Of a DNA stretch of 17,529 bases, positions 1 to 8,412 are shown piece by piece. Origin of the DNA: Chloroflexota bacterium (lineage in GTDB: Bacteria > Chloroflexota > Dehalococcoidia > Dehalococcoidales > JAHJRU01); the NCBI GenBank assembly GCA_018830745.1, contig JAHJRU010000248.1:1-17529 (forward strand), read 5' to 3'. Every line of letters starts with the position of its first letter. Within the stretch, counting starts at the first letter, position 1. Position numbers and translations under genes: made by a program. A model generated the notes under the pieces. That model saw only the letters and a list, made by a program, of their open reading frames with translations. It searched no databases and was not told where the DNA came from.

Positions 1-208
1 CTCCGTAGCTCCAGCGGGCCTTTTGCTTTTCCCGAAGTTGCAGGCCGCGGTCGGAAATTCGCCGCCGTCTTCGGCTTATCTGCTGCCCCGGTGGCTTAGG
101 CCGTTTCTCCACGGCACATTTTGGCGTGAAGCACCTGTCGCCCTTGATCATCAACTTCTCGCCGCTACGACGGCATAATCTGCATACTGCTGCGGTATAT
201 CTTCCCAT
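1..208 (-). CDS. rpsD: Small ribosomal subunit protein S4, N-terminal part (cut by window edge)
   Basis: S4 binds 16S rRNA early in 30S assembly, and in E. coli it also represses its own operon. Only about 69 codons from the ATG at 208 are inside the window. They translate to an unmistakable S4 N-terminus: [19 protein letters not shown], then [16 protein letters not shown], then a basic [20 protein letters not shown] stretch. Cys9, Cys12, Cys26 and Cys31 form the four-cysteine zinc site of the C+ form of S4. The start lies 10 bases after the rpsK stop, with an AAGGA ribosome site 7 bases before the ATG. The order rpsM-rpsK-rpsD is that of the alpha operon; rpoA and rplQ would be expected beyond the left edge. 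Identity is certain; the C-terminal half is not visible. Confidence 0.97.
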   Translation of the reverse strand, partial: MGRYTAAVCRLCRRSGEKLMIKGDRCFTPKCAVEKRPKPPGQQISRRRRRISDRGLQLREKQKARWSYG

Positions 209-218
209 TTCTTTATCC

Positions 219-611
219 TTATACCCGTCTTCTCTTGGGCGGCCGGCAGCCGTTGTGCGGGATGGGCGTCACCTCCCGTATGCCGGTGATATAAAGCCCG
301 GCGCTCTGGAGAGCGCGGATGGCCGCTTCACGCCCGCTGCCTGGACCCTTAACATAGATTTCTACCTGGCGCAGCCCGTGTTCCTTGGCTTTTCTAGCCG
401 CATCGGTGGCGGCTAATTGCGCCGCATAGGGAGTACCCTTCCGCGAGCCCTTGAATCCGGCCGTACCCGAACTTCCCCAGGAGATAACATTTCCCTGAGG
501 GTCGGTGAGAGTTACCACGGTATTGTTAAAGGTTGACTGAATATAAGCCCTTCCCACCGGGATAGACTTACGTTCCCGTCGTTTGCCTTTGGCTCGTTTC
601 TTTTGTGGCAT
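219..611 (-). CDS. rpsK: Small ribosomal subunit protein S11
   Basis: S11 sits on the platform of the 30S subunit near the mRNA exit and E site. The 130-residue product has the family length. It shows a short basic N-terminal extension ([12 protein letters not shown]), the [18 protein letters not shown] strand region at about 29-46, and the strongly conserved C-terminus [11 protein letters not shown]. The ATG at 611 is preceded by AGGAGG at a spacing of 5. It lies 31 bases after the rpsM stop and 10 bases before rpsD. Nothing unusual. Confidence 0.98.
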   Translation of the reverse strand: MPQKKRAKGKRRERKSIPVGRAYIQSTFNNTVVTLTDPQGNVISWGSSGTAGFKGSRKGTPYAAQLAATDAARKAKEHGLRQVEIYVKGPGSGREAAIRALQSAGLYITGIREVTPIPHNGCRPPKRRRV

Positions 612-642
612 TCCAGCCTCCTGTTTAGTTCTGTTAGCTTAC

Positions 643-1032
643 TTACTTCTTGGTGGCGCCGCGCCTCTGCCCTCGGCCGGCTACTGTCTTGCGTGGCCCG
701 CGCTTGGCTCGAGCATTAGTTCGAGTTCGCTGTCCGTGTAGTGGCAATCCGCGGCGATGCCGCAGACCACGATAGCTGCCAATTTCAATGAGGCGCTTGA
801 TGTTAAGGTCAACCTCTTTCCTGAGGTCGCCCTCGACGCGGTATTCCTTGTCAATCACTTCACGCAGTTTATTTACTTCATCCTCGGTAAGGTCATTTAC
901 CTTGGTGTCCGGGCTGATACCGAGTTCGGACAGAATCTTCAGGCTCGTAGTCGAGCCTATGCCGTATATATACTGTAATGAAACCCAAACATGCTTATTT
1001 CTGGGTATATCAACCCCGGCTATACGTGGCAT
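643..1032 (-). CDS. rpsM: Small ribosomal subunit protein S13
   Basis: S13 is a 30S head protein that contacts the P-site tRNA and the 50S subunit through bridges B1a/B1b. The product has 129 residues, slightly longer than E. coli S13. It begins [19 protein letters not shown], has a helix-hairpin-helix region with YIYGIG at about 22-27, and ends in a basic tail with [17 protein letters not shown] textbook AAGGAGG lies 6 bases before the ATG at 1032, one of the strongest ribosome sites in the window. The gap after rpmJ is only 27 bases, too short for the pseudoknot that S4 binds before rpsM in E. coli. Confidence 0.98.
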   Translation of the reverse strand: MPRIAGVDIPRNKHVWVSLQYIYGIGSTTSLKILSELGISPDTKVNDLTEDEVNKLREVIDKEYRVEGDLRKEVDLNIKRLIEIGSYRGLRHRRGLPLHGQRTRTNARAKRGPRKTVAGRGQRRGATKK

Positions 1033-1059
1033 ATGCTACCTCCTTGTTCAGGCATATGA

Positions 1060-1173
1060 TTAGCCCTGTCTCTGCTTGTGCTTGGGGTTGATGCAGATTA
1101 TCCTTATTACCCCCTGCCGCTTTACCACTTTACACTTTTCGCATCTGGGTTTGACCGAAGCTCGGACTTTCAT
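1060..1173 (-). CDS. rpmJ: Large ribosomal subunit protein L36 (zinc-binding form)
   Basis: This is a 37-codon gene found by translating the gap between infA and rpsM. The product starts [20 protein letters not shown] and ends [10 protein letters not shown], a full-length L36. Cys11, Cys14, Cys27 and His32 make the CCCH zinc site of the C+ form, which binds 23S rRNA near the base of the 50S stalk. AGAGAGG lies 6 bases before the ATG. It sits 11 bases after infA and 27 before rpsM, the standard infA-rpmJ-rpsM order. Zinc-starved bacteria often carry a second, zinc-free copy elsewhere, which cannot be judged here. Confidence 0.97.
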   Translation of the reverse strand: MKVRASVKPRCEKCKVVKRQGVIRIICINPKHKQRQG

Positions 1174-1184
1174 CGCTAACCTCT

Positions 1185-1403
1185 CTATTTAAACCGGTAG
1201 GTAATTCTACCCCGGTTAAGATCATATGGAGACAGTTCTATCAGCACCCTGTCACCGGGCAGGATTTTTATGTAATGCATTCTTATTTTACCCGAAATAT
1301 GAGCCAGTACTATGTGCCCGTTAGGCAACTCCACTCGAAACATAGCGTTAGGTAGCGGTTCCACAACGGTTCCCTCAACCTCTATTGCTTCTTTCTTTGG
1401 CAT
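1185..1403 (-). CDS. infA: Translation initiation factor IF-1
   Basis: IF-1 occupies the A site of the 30S subunit during initiation. Starting at the ATG at 1403, the product is 72 residues, exactly the family size. It is a single S1/OB-fold: [20 protein letters not shown], then FRVELPNGH, then the [19 protein letters not shown] core, ending in RITYRFK. The reading frame stays open upstream to 1544, but that part overlaps map and is not IF-1-like. The chosen start lies 10 bases after the map stop and is preceded by AAGGGG. The map-infA-rpmJ order is the usual spc-alpha junction. Confidence 0.97.
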   Translation of the reverse strand: MPKKEAIEVEGTVVEPLPNAMFRVELPNGHIVLAHISGKIRMHYIKILPGDRVLIELSPYDLNRGRITYRFK

Positions 1404-1413
1404 ATACCCCTTC

Positions 1414-2163
1414 TCAGGTGATAGTAAGCACTTCGGCTCCGCCATCGGTAATGGCGATAGTATGCTCAAAATGGGCGGAAAGACTGCCATCAGCCGTCGA
1501 TACCGTCCACTGGTCGTCGCCAACCCGGGTTCGCCAGTCTCCAATATTGAGCATCGGTTCCAGTGCCATGGTCATACCCTTCTTCAGTACCGGGCCGGTT
1601 CCCGCGGGGCCAAAGTTGGGTATCTGGGGTTCTTCGTGCATTTCTCGCCCGATGCCGTGCCCGGTATACTCGCGGACTATGGCATAACCCCTTGACTCAG
1701 CATATTGCTGGATGGCGGCTGAAATATCGCCCAGTCTGGCTTTGGCATTAGCGGCATTGATGCCAGCCTTCAGCGCGCCCTCGGTGGCGGCTAGCAGCTC
1801 CTTCGCCTCGGGGCCGATCTCACCCACTCCAACCGTCGTGGCGGCGTCACCCTGAAATCCGCCAATGATAGCGCCCAGGTCAAGCGATACAATATCGCCT
1901 TTCGCCAGGACCCGCTCTCCCGGAATCCCGTGCACTATCTCGTCATTAATTGATACGCAGAGATTGGCGGGATACCCCCGGTATCCTTTAAACGAGGATT
2001 TGGCCCCCAGTCTTTGCAGCTCGCTGGCTGCCATAATATCCAGTTCCCTGGTCTTAATTCCCGGCTTCACCTGTGATTTAAGTACCTCCAGTATTTCGGC
2101 CACCACTCTCCCTGCCTGCCGCATAGCGGTTATCTCCCGCTCCGACTTAATGATTATGCCCAC
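1414..2163 (-). CDS. map: Methionine aminopeptidase, type I
   Basis: This enzyme removes the initiator methionine from nascent proteins at the ribosome exit; the active site binds two divalent metals. The 249-residue product has the pita-bread fold length of type I enzymes without an N-terminal extension. The likely ligands are all visible: Asp95 (SLDLG), Asp106 (QGDAA), His169 (TGHGIG), Glu202 (ALEPM) and Glu233 (HFEHT), plus the substrate-contacting His78 (EIVHGIP). The start is a GTG at 2163, 4 bases after the adk stop. The AAGGAGG inside the end of adk is about 15 bases away, so the exact start is less certain than the identity. Placement between adk and infA is standard. Confidence 0.97.
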   Translation of the reverse strand: MGIIIKSEREITAMRQAGRVVAEILEVLKSQVKPGIKTRELDIMAASELQRLGAKSSFKGYRGYPANLCVSINDEIVHGIPGERVLAKGDIVSLDLGAIIGGFQGDAATTVGVGEIGPEAKELLAATEGALKAGINAANAKARLGDISAAIQQYAESRGYAIVREYTGHGIGREMHEEPQIPNFGPAGTGPVLKKGMTMALEPMLNIGDWRTRVGDDQWTVSTADGSLSAHFEHTIAITDGGAEVLTIT

Positions 2164-2167
2164 CAGA

Positions 2168-2821
2168 CTACGCGTTGTCCTCCTTGATGGCGGCCACTAT
2201 CCTCTTGGCGACGTCGGCTAGCTCCCCTTTTCCGTCCACCTCCCAAAGTTTACCACCCCGGGTATAGTAATCAATAAGGGGCGCGGTCTGGGAGAAATAG
2301 ACCTTCAATCGCTCTTTCACCGTTTCCGCGGTATCATCCGGCCGCTGGTAGAGCTCGCCGCCGCACCGGTCACATTTCCCCTCTACTTTGGGGGGATTTA
2401 CCGTGGCATGATACGGTGTCTGGCAGTTGCGGCAAATCCAGCGCCCGCTCAGACGGTCAAGCAGTTCCCCTTCATCTACCTTGATATATACGACCTTGTT
2501 AATCGTTTTACCCTGCTCCAGAAAGGCTTTGTCCAGCGCCTTGGCCTGGTCTAGATTCCGGGGAAAGCCATCCAGAATCACCCCGTTGCCATAATCCGGG
2601 GCGGACAAGCGCTCCAGAACCATCTTTATGGTTATCTCGTCCGGTACCAGCATGCCCTTTTCCATATAAGACTTTGCCTGCAGTCCCAGTTCGGTTCCCT
2701 CCGCTTGAGCCTGTCGGAACAGATCGCCAGTGGCAATATGGGCCAATTTCAGCTCCTGAGCTACCACAACAGCCTGTGTGCCTTTGCCTGCTCCTGGAGC
2801 ACCCAGAAAGACGATATACAC
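2168..2821 (-). CDS. adk: Adenylate kinase, long form with zinc lid
   Basis: This cytosolic nucleoside-monophosphate kinase interconverts ATP + AMP and 2 ADP. The 217-residue product shows the P-loop GAPGAGKGT (7-15), the AMP-binding TGDLFR (31-36) and DGFPR (84-88). Its long LID domain, about 126-163, carries Cys130-x2-Cys133 and Cys150-x2-Cys153, a four-cysteine zinc site as in Gram-positive enzymes rather than the hydrogen-bonded lid of E. coli. The start is a GTG at 2821 with AAGGGG 5 bases upstream, placed just after the secY stop. The secY-adk-map order is classic for spc operons. Confidence 0.98.
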   Translation of the reverse strand: MYIVFLGAPGAGKGTQAVVVAQELKLAHIATGDLFRQAQAEGTELGLQAKSYMEKGMLVPDEITIKMVLERLSAPDYGNGVILDGFPRNLDQAKALDKAFLEQGKTINKVVYIKVDEGELLDRLSGRWICRNCQTPYHATVNPPKVEGKCDRCGGELYQRPDDTAETVKERLKVYFSQTAPLIDYYTRGGKLWEVDGKGELADVAKRIVAAIKEDNA

Positions 2822-2830
2822 TTTTACCCC

Positions 2831-4147
2831 TTACTTTATAAAACCTTCGTAGCGTCTCATTACCAGCTGCGCTTCTAGCTGTTTCATCGTATCCAGAACG
2901 ACGCCCACCACGATAAGCATACCAAAGCTGGATAGCTGGAGGTCAACGGTGGTAACCTCCCGGCTGATAAAGGGCATTATAGCCACCAAAGCCAGGAATA
3001 TGGCGCCAGCCCAGGTAATACGGTTGATAACATGGTTAAGATAGCTGGTGGTTTGCTTCCCCGGGCGAATTCCGGGAACGAACCCTCCCTGTCTTTGGAG
3101 AGTGCCCGGTAAATCCTGCTGCTGAAAGATTACCAGCGTATAGAAGAAGGCGAAACCGATAACCAGCACGAAATACAGTCCCCAGTAGAAAAGGCCCAGG
3201 GGCAGCCCTGCGCCAGGATTAAACCAAGTCACTATGGTGTTGGCGAAGTTAGGCTCCGCCGGATTGGCGGAGATAAAATAGCTGGCCACTATGCCCGGGA
3301 AAATGGTCAGGGACATGGCAAAAATCAGTGGTATCATCCCGGCGGTATTTACCCGCAGAGGGATATGGGTGGCACCCGATTGCTTATACATTTTTCCGCC
3401 GCGAAAAACGCTGCGGGCATAATGAACCGGTATGCGCCGGTGCGCCTCGGTGAAAATGACGATGGCGCCTATGGTGGCCAGGGCAATAATGAGATAGCCA
3501 GCCAGTCCCACAAAATTAGTGCCCCCCGTCAGCATACCACGGCCAACCATATCCGGTAACCCGGATACGATACCGCCAAAGATTATTATCGAAATACCGT
3601 TCCCAATCCCGTACTCCGTTATAAGTTCCCCTAACCAGACCAGAAACAGCGTCCCCGCTACCATGGAGAAGACCATGGTAGCCATTGGAAGCACCGCGGC
3701 GCTGCCGAGAACTCCTTCACGCTGGAGGTAAACCAGCTGACCGTAGCCCTGTAGTCCCGCCATGGGGATGGTCAACCAGTGGGTAATCAAATTAATTTTA
3801 TGCCGGCCAGACTCCCCTTCCTGGGAAAGGGCTTGCAGCCGCGGTATCACCGGCACCATCAACTGCATGATGATTGAGGAGGTTATATAGGGATATACGC
3901 CCATGGCGGCTACGCTGAGTCGTCTCATGGCACCACCGCTGAACAGGTCCAGCATACCCAGTAGCTGGTTACGGCCAAATAGCTGGTCCAGAGCGTCGAG
4001 GTCTACGCCGGGCAACGGTACATGGGCGACGAAGCGGAAGGCTACCAGAATGCCCAGGGTGATAAGAATCCGACGCCTCAAGTCCGGTAGACTGAAGGCG
4101 TCAATCATTGCCTGGAGCAATCGCGGTCTAGCTGCTCTTGGCCGCAT
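2831..4147 (-). CDS. secY: Preprotein translocase channel subunit SecY
   Basis: SecY is the pore of the SecYEG channel in the cytoplasmic membrane. The product has about 438 residues with ten hydrophobic segments expected. Family landmarks include FSGGAMRRLSVAAMGVYPYI around the plug and TM2, YGIGNGISIIIF (about 179-190), VNTAGMIPLIFA (about 266-277) and the ribosome/SecA-contact loop FVPGIRPGK (about 356-364). The frame is open to 4183, but I chose the ATG at 4147 because GGAGGAGG lies exactly 6 bases before it. A later ATG at 4108 has only a weak site. The chosen start overlaps the end of rplO by 20 bases, so secY translation is probably coupled to L15. Confidence 0.97.
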   Translation of the reverse strand: MRPRAARPRLLQAMIDAFSLPDLRRRILITLGILVAFRFVAHVPLPGVDLDALDQLFGRNQLLGMLDLFSGGAMRRLSVAAMGVYPYITSSIIMQLMVPVIPRLQALSQEGESGRHKINLITHWLTIPMAGLQGYGQLVYLQREGVLGSAAVLPMATMVFSMVAGTLFLVWLGELITEYGIGNGISIIIFGGIVSGLPDMVGRGMLTGGTNFVGLAGYLIIALATIGAIVIFTEAHRRIPVHYARSVFRGGKMYKQSGATHIPLRVNTAGMIPLIFAMSLTIFPGIVASYFISANPAEPNFANTIVTWFNPGAGLPLGLFYWGLYFVLVIGFAFFYTLVIFQQQDLPGTLQRQGGFVPGIRPGKQTTSYLNHVINRITWAGAIFLALVAIMPFISREVTTVDLQLSSFGMLIVVGVVLDTMKQLEAQLVMRRYEGFIK

Positions 4148-4592
4148 ACCCAACCTCCTCCGCTTGACCGCCGGCGGCTTCAATCTTGGCTTTAGCCGCC
4201 GCTGAGAACTTGTTTGCTTTCACCGAGAGTGGATGCTGGAGGTCACCTTCGGCCAGAACCTTGATGGGATGGCGCAGGGATTTTATCAGCCTGGCGGCTA
4301 CCATTTTTTCCGGCGATACTTCACTCCCGGACTCGAAGATATTAAGGCTGCCGAGATTGACCACATTGTATTCAATGCGGAAAAAATTGGTAAAGCCCCG
4401 TTTACGTGGCAAACGTTTAATTATAGGTAATTGCCCACCTTCAAAGCCGGGCCTCATTTTAAAACCAGCCCGCGACTTCTGGCCTTTGCAGCCGCGCCCC
4501 GAATAGGTGCCGTCTCCGCTGCCATCTCCGCGCCCAACCCGCTTGCGGTCCTTGCGGGAGCCGGGGGCTGGGGACAGGTCATTCTGCCTCAT
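4128..4592 (-). CDS. rplO: Large ribosomal subunit protein L15
   Basis: L15 is a late-assembly 50S protein near the peptidyl-transferase region. The product has 154 residues. The N-terminal half is the typical Gly/Arg/Lys-rich extension ([20 protein letters not shown], then [12 protein letters not shown] and [18 protein letters not shown]), followed by a compact domain with [11 protein letters not shown] and the [22 protein letters not shown] stretch. The ATG at 4592 is preceded by GGAGGAGG at spacing 6, located inside rpmD. The two genes overlap by 14 bases. Its own 3' end contains the secY ribosome site. Confidence 0.97.
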   Translation of the reverse strand: MRQNDLSPAPGSRKDRKRVGRGDGSGDGTYSGRGCKGQKSRAGFKMRPGFEGGQLPIIKRLPRKRGFTNFFRIEYNVVNLGSLNIFESGSEVSPEKMVAARLIKSLRHPIKVLAEGDLQHPLSVKANKFSAAAKAKIEAAGGQAEEVGYAAKSS

Positions 4593-4773
4593 TAGCTGCC
4601 TCCTCCACCCTGACCAGGTGTCTTACCTTGTTTATCATGCCCCTGAGTGAGGCGGAGTCACTGTGGACTACCGTCTGGTGCAGTCTATGAAAGCCAAGAG
4701 CCTTGAGGGTTTTTTTCTGGTTCCCGGCATAGCCGATGCTACTTTTAACTAAGGTGATGTGCAGCTTACTCAC
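4579..4773 (-). CDS. rpmD: Large ribosomal subunit protein L30
   Basis: L30 is a small ferredoxin-like-fold 50S protein. The open frame extends to 4890, but family length (about 60) and sequence point to a GTG start at 4773. This gives a 64-residue protein beginning (M)[14 protein letters not shown], with the diagnostic [16 protein letters not shown] stretch at about 21-36 and [15 protein letters not shown] near the C-terminus. The start overlaps the rpsE stop by 8 bases (GTGAGTAA) and has AAGGGGG roughly 9 bases upstream inside rpsE. The order rpsE-rpmD-rplO is standard. Confidence 0.95.
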   Translation of the reverse strand: MSKLHITLVKSSIGYAGNQKKTLKALGFHRLHQTVVHSDSASLRGMINKVRHLVRVEEAANEAE

Positions 4774-5290
4774 CGGCGGTTGCCCCCTTAACCTCAACCG
4801 TTGCCTTTCGCTTAGCCACCTCTTCTTTAGGGTACCTGAGCTGGCTAAGCCCGAGTATGGTGGCTTTGGCGGTGTTAATCTTGTTGGCACTCCCGAGCGA
4901 TTTAGTTAAAATATTCTTGATTCCGGCGGCTTCCATAACGGCACGGATGCTGCCACCGGCAATGATTCCCACACTCGGTGCGGCTGGTTTCATTAGCACC
5001 CTGGCGGCACCAAATTTGGCTAGTATCTGGTGGGGGATGGTATTACCCTGAAGAGGCACTTTTATCAGATTCTTCCGGGCAATTGCCCCGCCTTTGCTGA
5101 TAGCCGATGGCACTTCATTGGCTTTACCCACTCCAATGCCTACATGTCCCTCGCCGTCACCGGTAACCACCAGGGCACTGAAACTCATGCGTTTCCCGCC
5201 TTTTACCACCTTGGCTACACGATTTATGTTGATCAGTTTGTCGTTTAAAGCGAGGTCAGTGGGGTCTATTTTGCTTATTATCTCTCTCAT
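4766..5290 (-). CDS. rpsE: Small ribosomal subunit protein S5
   Basis: S5 lies at the mRNA entry tunnel of the 30S subunit and influences decoding fidelity. The 174-residue product has the double-stranded-RNA-binding-like N-terminal domain ([20 protein letters not shown] at about 22-41, then [18 protein letters not shown]). The C-terminal domain follows ([32 protein letters not shown]). The ATG at 5290 has AGGT 6 bases upstream and lies 16 bases after rplR. Its last codons overlap rpmD. The spectinomycin-loop region (VVKGGKR) looks wild type. Confidence 0.98.
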   Translation of the reverse strand: MREIISKIDPTDLALNDKLININRVAKVVKGGKRMSFSALVVTGDGEGHVGIGVGKANEVPSAISKGGAIARKNLIKVPLQGNTIPHQILAKFGAARVLMKPAAPSVGIIAGGSIRAVMEAAGIKNILTKSLGSANKINTAKATILGLSQLRYPKEEVAKRKATVEVKGATAGE

Positions 5291-5306
5291 TTAGTGACCT
5301 GTTCCA

Positions 5307-5672
5307 TTAAAATTTTAATCCAGCCTGGCGAGCCGCATCAGCCAGAGCTTTAACCCGGCCGTGATATTTGTATCCGCCGCGGTCAAAGATAACCTGTTCT
5401 ACCCCCAGGCTCAGGGCTCTTTTGGCTACCGTGGTGCCGACAACCTCAGCCTGTGCCGACTTAGCTTTGCCGTTGAGCTGGCTTTTAATCTCCGGCTCAA
5501 GGGTTGAAGCACTGGTTAAGGTATGACTATTTGAGTCGTCAGTGACCTGGGCATAGATATGGGTCAAGCTGCGGAAAACACACAAGCGCGGTCGCGAGCT
5601 TGTGCCGCTTATCTTACCTCGCACTCGGCCGTGTCTTCTATATCTGGCTTCTCTTGGTGTGAGTTTACTCAT
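5307..5672 (-). CDS. rplR: Large ribosomal subunit protein L18
   Basis: L18 binds 5S rRNA with L5 and anchors it in the central protuberance of the 50S subunit. The product has 121 residues with a basic N-terminus ([19 protein letters not shown]), then [20 protein letters not shown] and a C-terminal region with [28 protein letters not shown], a nearly invariant family ending. It starts with ATG 13 bases after the rplF stop, with GGA closely upstream. The rplF-rplR-rpsE order is standard. Confidence 0.98.
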   Translation of the reverse strand: MSKLTPREARYRRHGRVRGKISGTSSRPRLCVFRSLTHIYAQVTDDSNSHTLTSASTLEPEIKSQLNGKAKSAQAEVVGTTVAKRALSLGVEQVIFDRGGYKYHGRVKALADAARQAGLKF

Positions 5673-5685
5673 AGTATCCAGTTAC

Positions 5686-6240
5686 CTATTTCTTGCCGAT
5701 GGCTTTACCCGCCTTACCCGGTTTGAGGCGGACATACTCTCTGGCATATCTAATCCCTTTACCTTTGTAGGAATCCGGGGGCCGAATTGCCCTGATTTTA
5801 GCCGCCATTTCGCCGACCAGTTCCTTGCTAATGCCGGCAACTTTAATCCGGTTGGCTCCCTCAACGGCTAAGGATATCCCCTCGGCGATAGGCGATACAT
5901 CTACCAGGTGGGAGTAACCGATGCGAATTGTCAGGTTGTCGCCATTTTTCTCGGCGCGATAGCCCACCCCGACTATTTCCAGCTCCCTCTCAAAGCCCTT
6001 GGACACACCCTCCACCATGTTGGCCAGCAGGCTTCGAGTCAGCCCGTGCATGGAGCGGTGTTGCTTGTTATCGCTGGGCCGCTGCACCAGCAGGGTGTCT
6101 CCGTCTCGCGTAATTGACATATCCTGGTTTAACTTACGGCTAAGCGTCCCTTTCGGGCCGGTTACCGTGACATCATTGTCCTTGATGTCTACGTTAACAC
6201 CCTCCGGTACGGTTATTGGCATTCGGCCTATTCTTGACAT
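5686..6240 (-). CDS. rplF: Large ribosomal subunit protein L6
   Basis: L6 binds 23S rRNA near the sarcin-ricin loop, where translational GTPases dock. The product has 184 residues from the ATG at 6240: MSRIGRMPITVPEGVNV, two tandem L6-type domains, and the conserved C-terminal motif SYKGKGIRYAREYVRLKPGKAGK. A GTG at 6252 is also in frame. The ribosome site GGAG overlaps that GTG and lies 6 bases before the ATG, so the ATG is preferred. The gap after rpsH is about 21 bases. Confidence 0.97.
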   Translation of the reverse strand: MSRIGRMPITVPEGVNVDIKDNDVTVTGPKGTLSRKLNQDMSITRDGDTLLVQRPSDNKQHRSMHGLTRSLLANMVEGVSKGFERELEIVGVGYRAEKNGDNLTIRIGYSHLVDVSPIAEGISLAVEGANRIKVAGISKELVGEMAAKIRAIRPPDSYKGKGIRYAREYVRLKPGKAGKAIGKK

Positions 6241-6261
6241 TGGTCGCTCCACATACCTAGC

Positions 6262-6660
6262 TTACCAGACATAACATAGCAGTTCGCCCCCGACTCTCCG
6301 CCGCCAGGCTTTATGACCCGTCATTACCCCCTGCGGGGTTGACACTATAGCCACACCCAGTCCACCGTAGACTCGGGGAATCTCGTTATACTGGGTATAT
6401 ACTCTCAGCCCGGGCTTGCTTACCCGATCAATGCCGGTCACCACTGGCTGATTTCTCTCTCCATACTTCAGATAAATCTTGATTACCCGGTGCGGCTTTC
6501 CTTGGACCACCTCATAATCAGTGATAAAGCCTTCTTCCTTGAGGATTTTGGTAATAGCGAGCTTCATTTTTGAAGCCGGCACCAGCACAAAGTCGTGCCG
6601 GGCCATGGTACCATTCCTTATTCGGGTTAGCATATCGGCTATTGGGTCAGTAATAGTCAT
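6262..6660 (-). CDS. rpsH: Small ribosomal subunit protein S8
   Basis: S8 is a central-domain 16S rRNA binder; in E. coli it also represses the spc operon by binding the start region of rplE mRNA. The product has 132 residues, starting [17 protein letters not shown] and ending in the signature GGELLCYVW. The region [15 protein letters not shown] corresponds to the conserved RNA-binding C-terminal motif. The ATG lies 6 bases after the rpsN stop. No E. coli-like S8 target can fit at the rplE start here, because rplX and rplE abut directly. Confidence 0.98.
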   Translation of the reverse strand: MTITDPIADMLTRIRNGTMARHDFVLVPASKMKLAITKILKEEGFITDYEVVQGKPHRVIKIYLKYGERNQPVVTGIDRVSKPGLRVYTQYNEIPRVYGGLGVAIVSTPQGVMTGHKAWRRRVGGELLCYVW

Positions 6661-6666
6661 TTTTAC

Positions 6667-6852
6667 CTACCAGCTTGATTTCTTTACTCCGGGTATCTGC
6701 CCCATTAGGGCCAGGTGACGGAAACAAATCCGGCACAGACCGAACTTACGGATATAAGCCCGGGGGCGGCCACATACCTGGCAGCGGTTATACTGCTGCA
6801 CTGGATATTTGGGCGGGCGCTTGGATTTAACAACCATTGATTTCTTTGCCAT
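6667..6852 (-). CDS. rpsN: Small ribosomal subunit protein S14, short zinc-binding form
   Basis: This is the 61-residue type Z S14 of the 30S head, as opposed to the roughly 100-residue zinc-free form. Cys24-x2-Cys27 and Cys40-x2-Cys43 form the zinc site, with the family core [20 protein letters not shown] and [21 protein letters not shown] at the C-terminus. The ATG lies 10 bases after the rplE stop, with only a weak ribosome site. It is therefore probably translated by coupling or reinitiation. The rplE-rpsN-rpsH order is standard. Confidence 0.98.
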   Translation of the reverse strand: MAKKSMVVKSKRPPKYPVQQYNRCQVCGRPRAYIRKFGLCRICFRHLALMGQIPGVKKSSW

Positions 6853-6862
6853 TTATTTACAC

Positions 6863-7405
6863 TCAATCCTTGGTGAAGGGCATGCCCAGCAGTTCCAGCA
6901 GGTTTCTGCCCTCCTCATCCGTTTTAGCGGTGGTGTTAATGGAGACCTCCAGTCCCCGCGCTTTATCTATCTTGTCATAGTCTATTTCCGGGAAGGGGAT
7001 TTGCTCCTTCAATCCCAGGGTATAGTTGCCCCGCATGTCAAAGGAGTTCCTTGAAACCCCCTGAAACTCACGTATGCGTGGCAGGACTACATTCACCAGC
7101 TTGTCAAAAAAGTTATACATGCGCTTCCCGCGCAGGGTTACTTTCATCCCTATCACCATACCCTCTCTCAGCTTGAAGGCGGCGATAGATTTCTTAGCCT
7201 TTGTGGTTACCGGGTGTTGCCCGGAGATAGCCGCCAGGTCTCTCTCACCGGCTTCCAGCGCCTTAGCCTCCCGAATGGCTTCTCCCAGGCCGATATTGAG
7301 CACAATCTTCTCCAGGCGGGGCACCTGCATTACATTTTTATACCCCTGCCGTTCTATCAGAGCGGGTATAACCTCTTGGCGGTATTTTTCCTTCAATCGT
7401 GACAT
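6863..7405 (-). CDS. rplE: Large ribosomal subunit protein L5
   Basis: L5 binds 5S rRNA and contacts the P-site tRNA in the central protuberance. The product has 180 residues. It shows [16 protein letters not shown] near residue 30, [20 protein letters not shown] at about 59-78, a loop with [17 protein letters not shown], and the C-terminal strand [19 protein letters not shown]. The ATG immediately follows the rplX stop (TAGATG). AGAGG lies 11 bases upstream, so expression is probably coupled to rplX. Confidence 0.98.
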   Translation of the reverse strand: MSRLKEKYRQEVIPALIERQGYKNVMQVPRLEKIVLNIGLGEAIREAKALEAGERDLAAISGQHPVTTKAKKSIAAFKLREGMVIGMKVTLRGKRMYNFFDKLVNVVLPRIREFQGVSRNSFDMRGNYTLGLKEQIPFPEIDYDKIDKARGLEVSINTTAKTDEEGRNLLELLGMPFTKD

Positions 7406-7717
7406 CTAGTCGATTACCTCTCCGCAAGCGTGACAGAACCGTACTTTTTTGCCGTCTTCTAGGAAGCGAGACCCTATCCGGGCCGGATGGTTACACTGGC
7501 TGCAAAGCAGCATGACATTGGATACACCAATTGGTGATTCCCGTTCTATTATGCCCGCCTGTTTTACCTGGGCTTTGGCTCTGGTGTGCCTTTTGATTAG
7601 GTTCACCCCTTCCACCAGAACCCGTTTGTCTTTTGGATAGGCAAGGCGTACCTTGCCCGTTTTGCCTCTATCCTTCCCGGATACAATGATTACGGTATCG
7701 TTTTTTCTGATTTTCAT
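7406..7717 (-). CDS. rplX: Large ribosomal subunit protein L24 with C-terminal zinc ribbon
   Basis: L24 initiates 50S assembly and sits near the exit tunnel. From the ATG at 7717 the product has 103 residues: a KOW domain (MKIRKNDTVIIVSGKDRGKT, then VEGVNLIKRHTR), then a C-terminal ribbon with Cys72-x2-Cys75 and Cys95-x2-Cys98 around IGSRFLEDGKKVRF. A GTG at 7732, overlapping the rplN stop by 4 bases, is an in-frame alternative adding MRQVT. The GAGG 9 bases before the ATG favours the shorter form. Many Gram-positive-type L24 proteins carry this ribbon, while E. coli L24 has lost the cysteines. Confidence 0.96.
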   Translation of the reverse strand: MKIRKNDTVIIVSGKDRGKTGKVRLAYPKDKRVLVEGVNLIKRHTRAKAQVKQAGIIERESPIGVSNVMLLCSQCNHPARIGSRFLEDGKKVRFCHACGEVID

Positions 7718-7728
7718 CGTCACTTGCC

Positions 7729-8097
7729 TCACAGGACCTCGGGTGCCAGGGATATTATCTTGGTGAAATTCTTGTCTCTCAGTTCCCGCGCCACGGGACC
7801 GAAAATCCTGGTGCCTTTGGGATTATTCTTATCGGTGAGCAGCACCGCGGCGTTATCATCGAAGCGAATATAAGAGCCATCGGGACGACGGTATTGCTGG
7901 GCGCAACGGACGATAACTGCCCGGATCACTTCACCCTTCTTGACGGCGCCCGCCGGGGTAGCCTTCTTAACGGTAACCGTAATAATGTCGCCTACCCGAG
8001 CATATTTCTTGCGCCCGTAACCGGGTATACCGATGCACATAATCTGGCGAGCGCCGGTATTATCCGCTGCTTTGAGTCTGGTATTGGTCTGAATCAT
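7729..8097 (-). CDS. rplN: Large ribosomal subunit protein L14
   Basis: L14 forms part of the 30S-50S interface (bridges B5 and B8). It has 122 residues, the invariant family length, with [20 protein letters not shown] at the start, [13 protein letters not shown] in the middle and [26 protein letters not shown] at the end. Its ATG overlaps the rpsQ stop by 4 bases (ATGA), a classic coupling arrangement. The order rpsQ-rplN-rplX marks the S10/spc boundary, which here has no gap or new promoter that I can see. Confidence 0.98.
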   Translation of the reverse strand: MIQTNTRLKAADNTGARQIMCIGIPGYGRKKYARVGDIITVTVKKATPAGAVKKGEVIRAVIVRCAQQYRRPDGSYIRFDDNAAVLLTDKNNPKGTRIFGPVARELRDKNFTKIISLAPEVL

Positions 8098-8402
8098 GAT
8101 GTAACATCCTGAGACTTAGTTTCGTCTATCTCCCTGGGTTGAACCTCGGCCACCTCTCCCCTTGACAATATCTCGGCTACCCGCCACCGCTTTTGCAGGG
8201 ACAGGGGGCGGCACTCTATAATTCTAACCTTGTCACCCAGATGGCATTCATTCTTCTCATCATGCGCCTTGTGTTTTACCGTTTTTTTGATGGTCTTCTT
8301 ATAAAGCGGATGACGTCTGTGGGTTTCAACGGCTACAACGGCCGTTTTATCCATCTTGTTGCTCACTACCATTCCGAGCCTGGTTTTACGCTTCTTTTCC
8401 AT
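8094..8402 (-). CDS. rpsQ: Small ribosomal subunit protein S17, with C-terminal tail
   Basis: S17 is an early-binding OB-fold protein of the 30S body. The core is recognisable: [20 protein letters not shown], a region with [20 protein letters not shown], and [19 protein letters not shown]. At 102 residues it is about 18 longer than E. coli S17. The excess is mainly a hydrophilic tail after RVAEILSRG, ending [12 protein letters not shown]. The ATG at 8402 lies 10 bases after rpmC with a weak ribosome site. The tail codons run into rplN by 4 bases. Confidence 0.97.
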   Translation of the reverse strand: MEKKRKTRLGMVVSNKMDKTAVVAVETHRRHPLYKKTIKKTVKHKAHDEKNECHLGDKVRIIECRPLSLQKRWRVAEILSRGEVAEVQPREIDETKSQDVTS

Positions 8403-8412
8403 AGGACCAACG

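Noticed and set aside
1404..1544. N-terminal extension of infA by 47 codons
   Set aside because: It overlaps map and would give an IF-1 of 119 residues. The 72-residue form from 1403 has the family length and an AAGGGG site.
1312..1695. Rightward open frame of 127 codons across infA and map
   Set aside because: It is antisense to two genes with clear catalytic or OB-fold motifs. No independent evidence of coding.
4148..4183. SecY start at 4183
   Set aside because: The strong GGAGGAGG at the right spacing supports the ATG at 4147; the extra 12 residues overlap rplO further without need.
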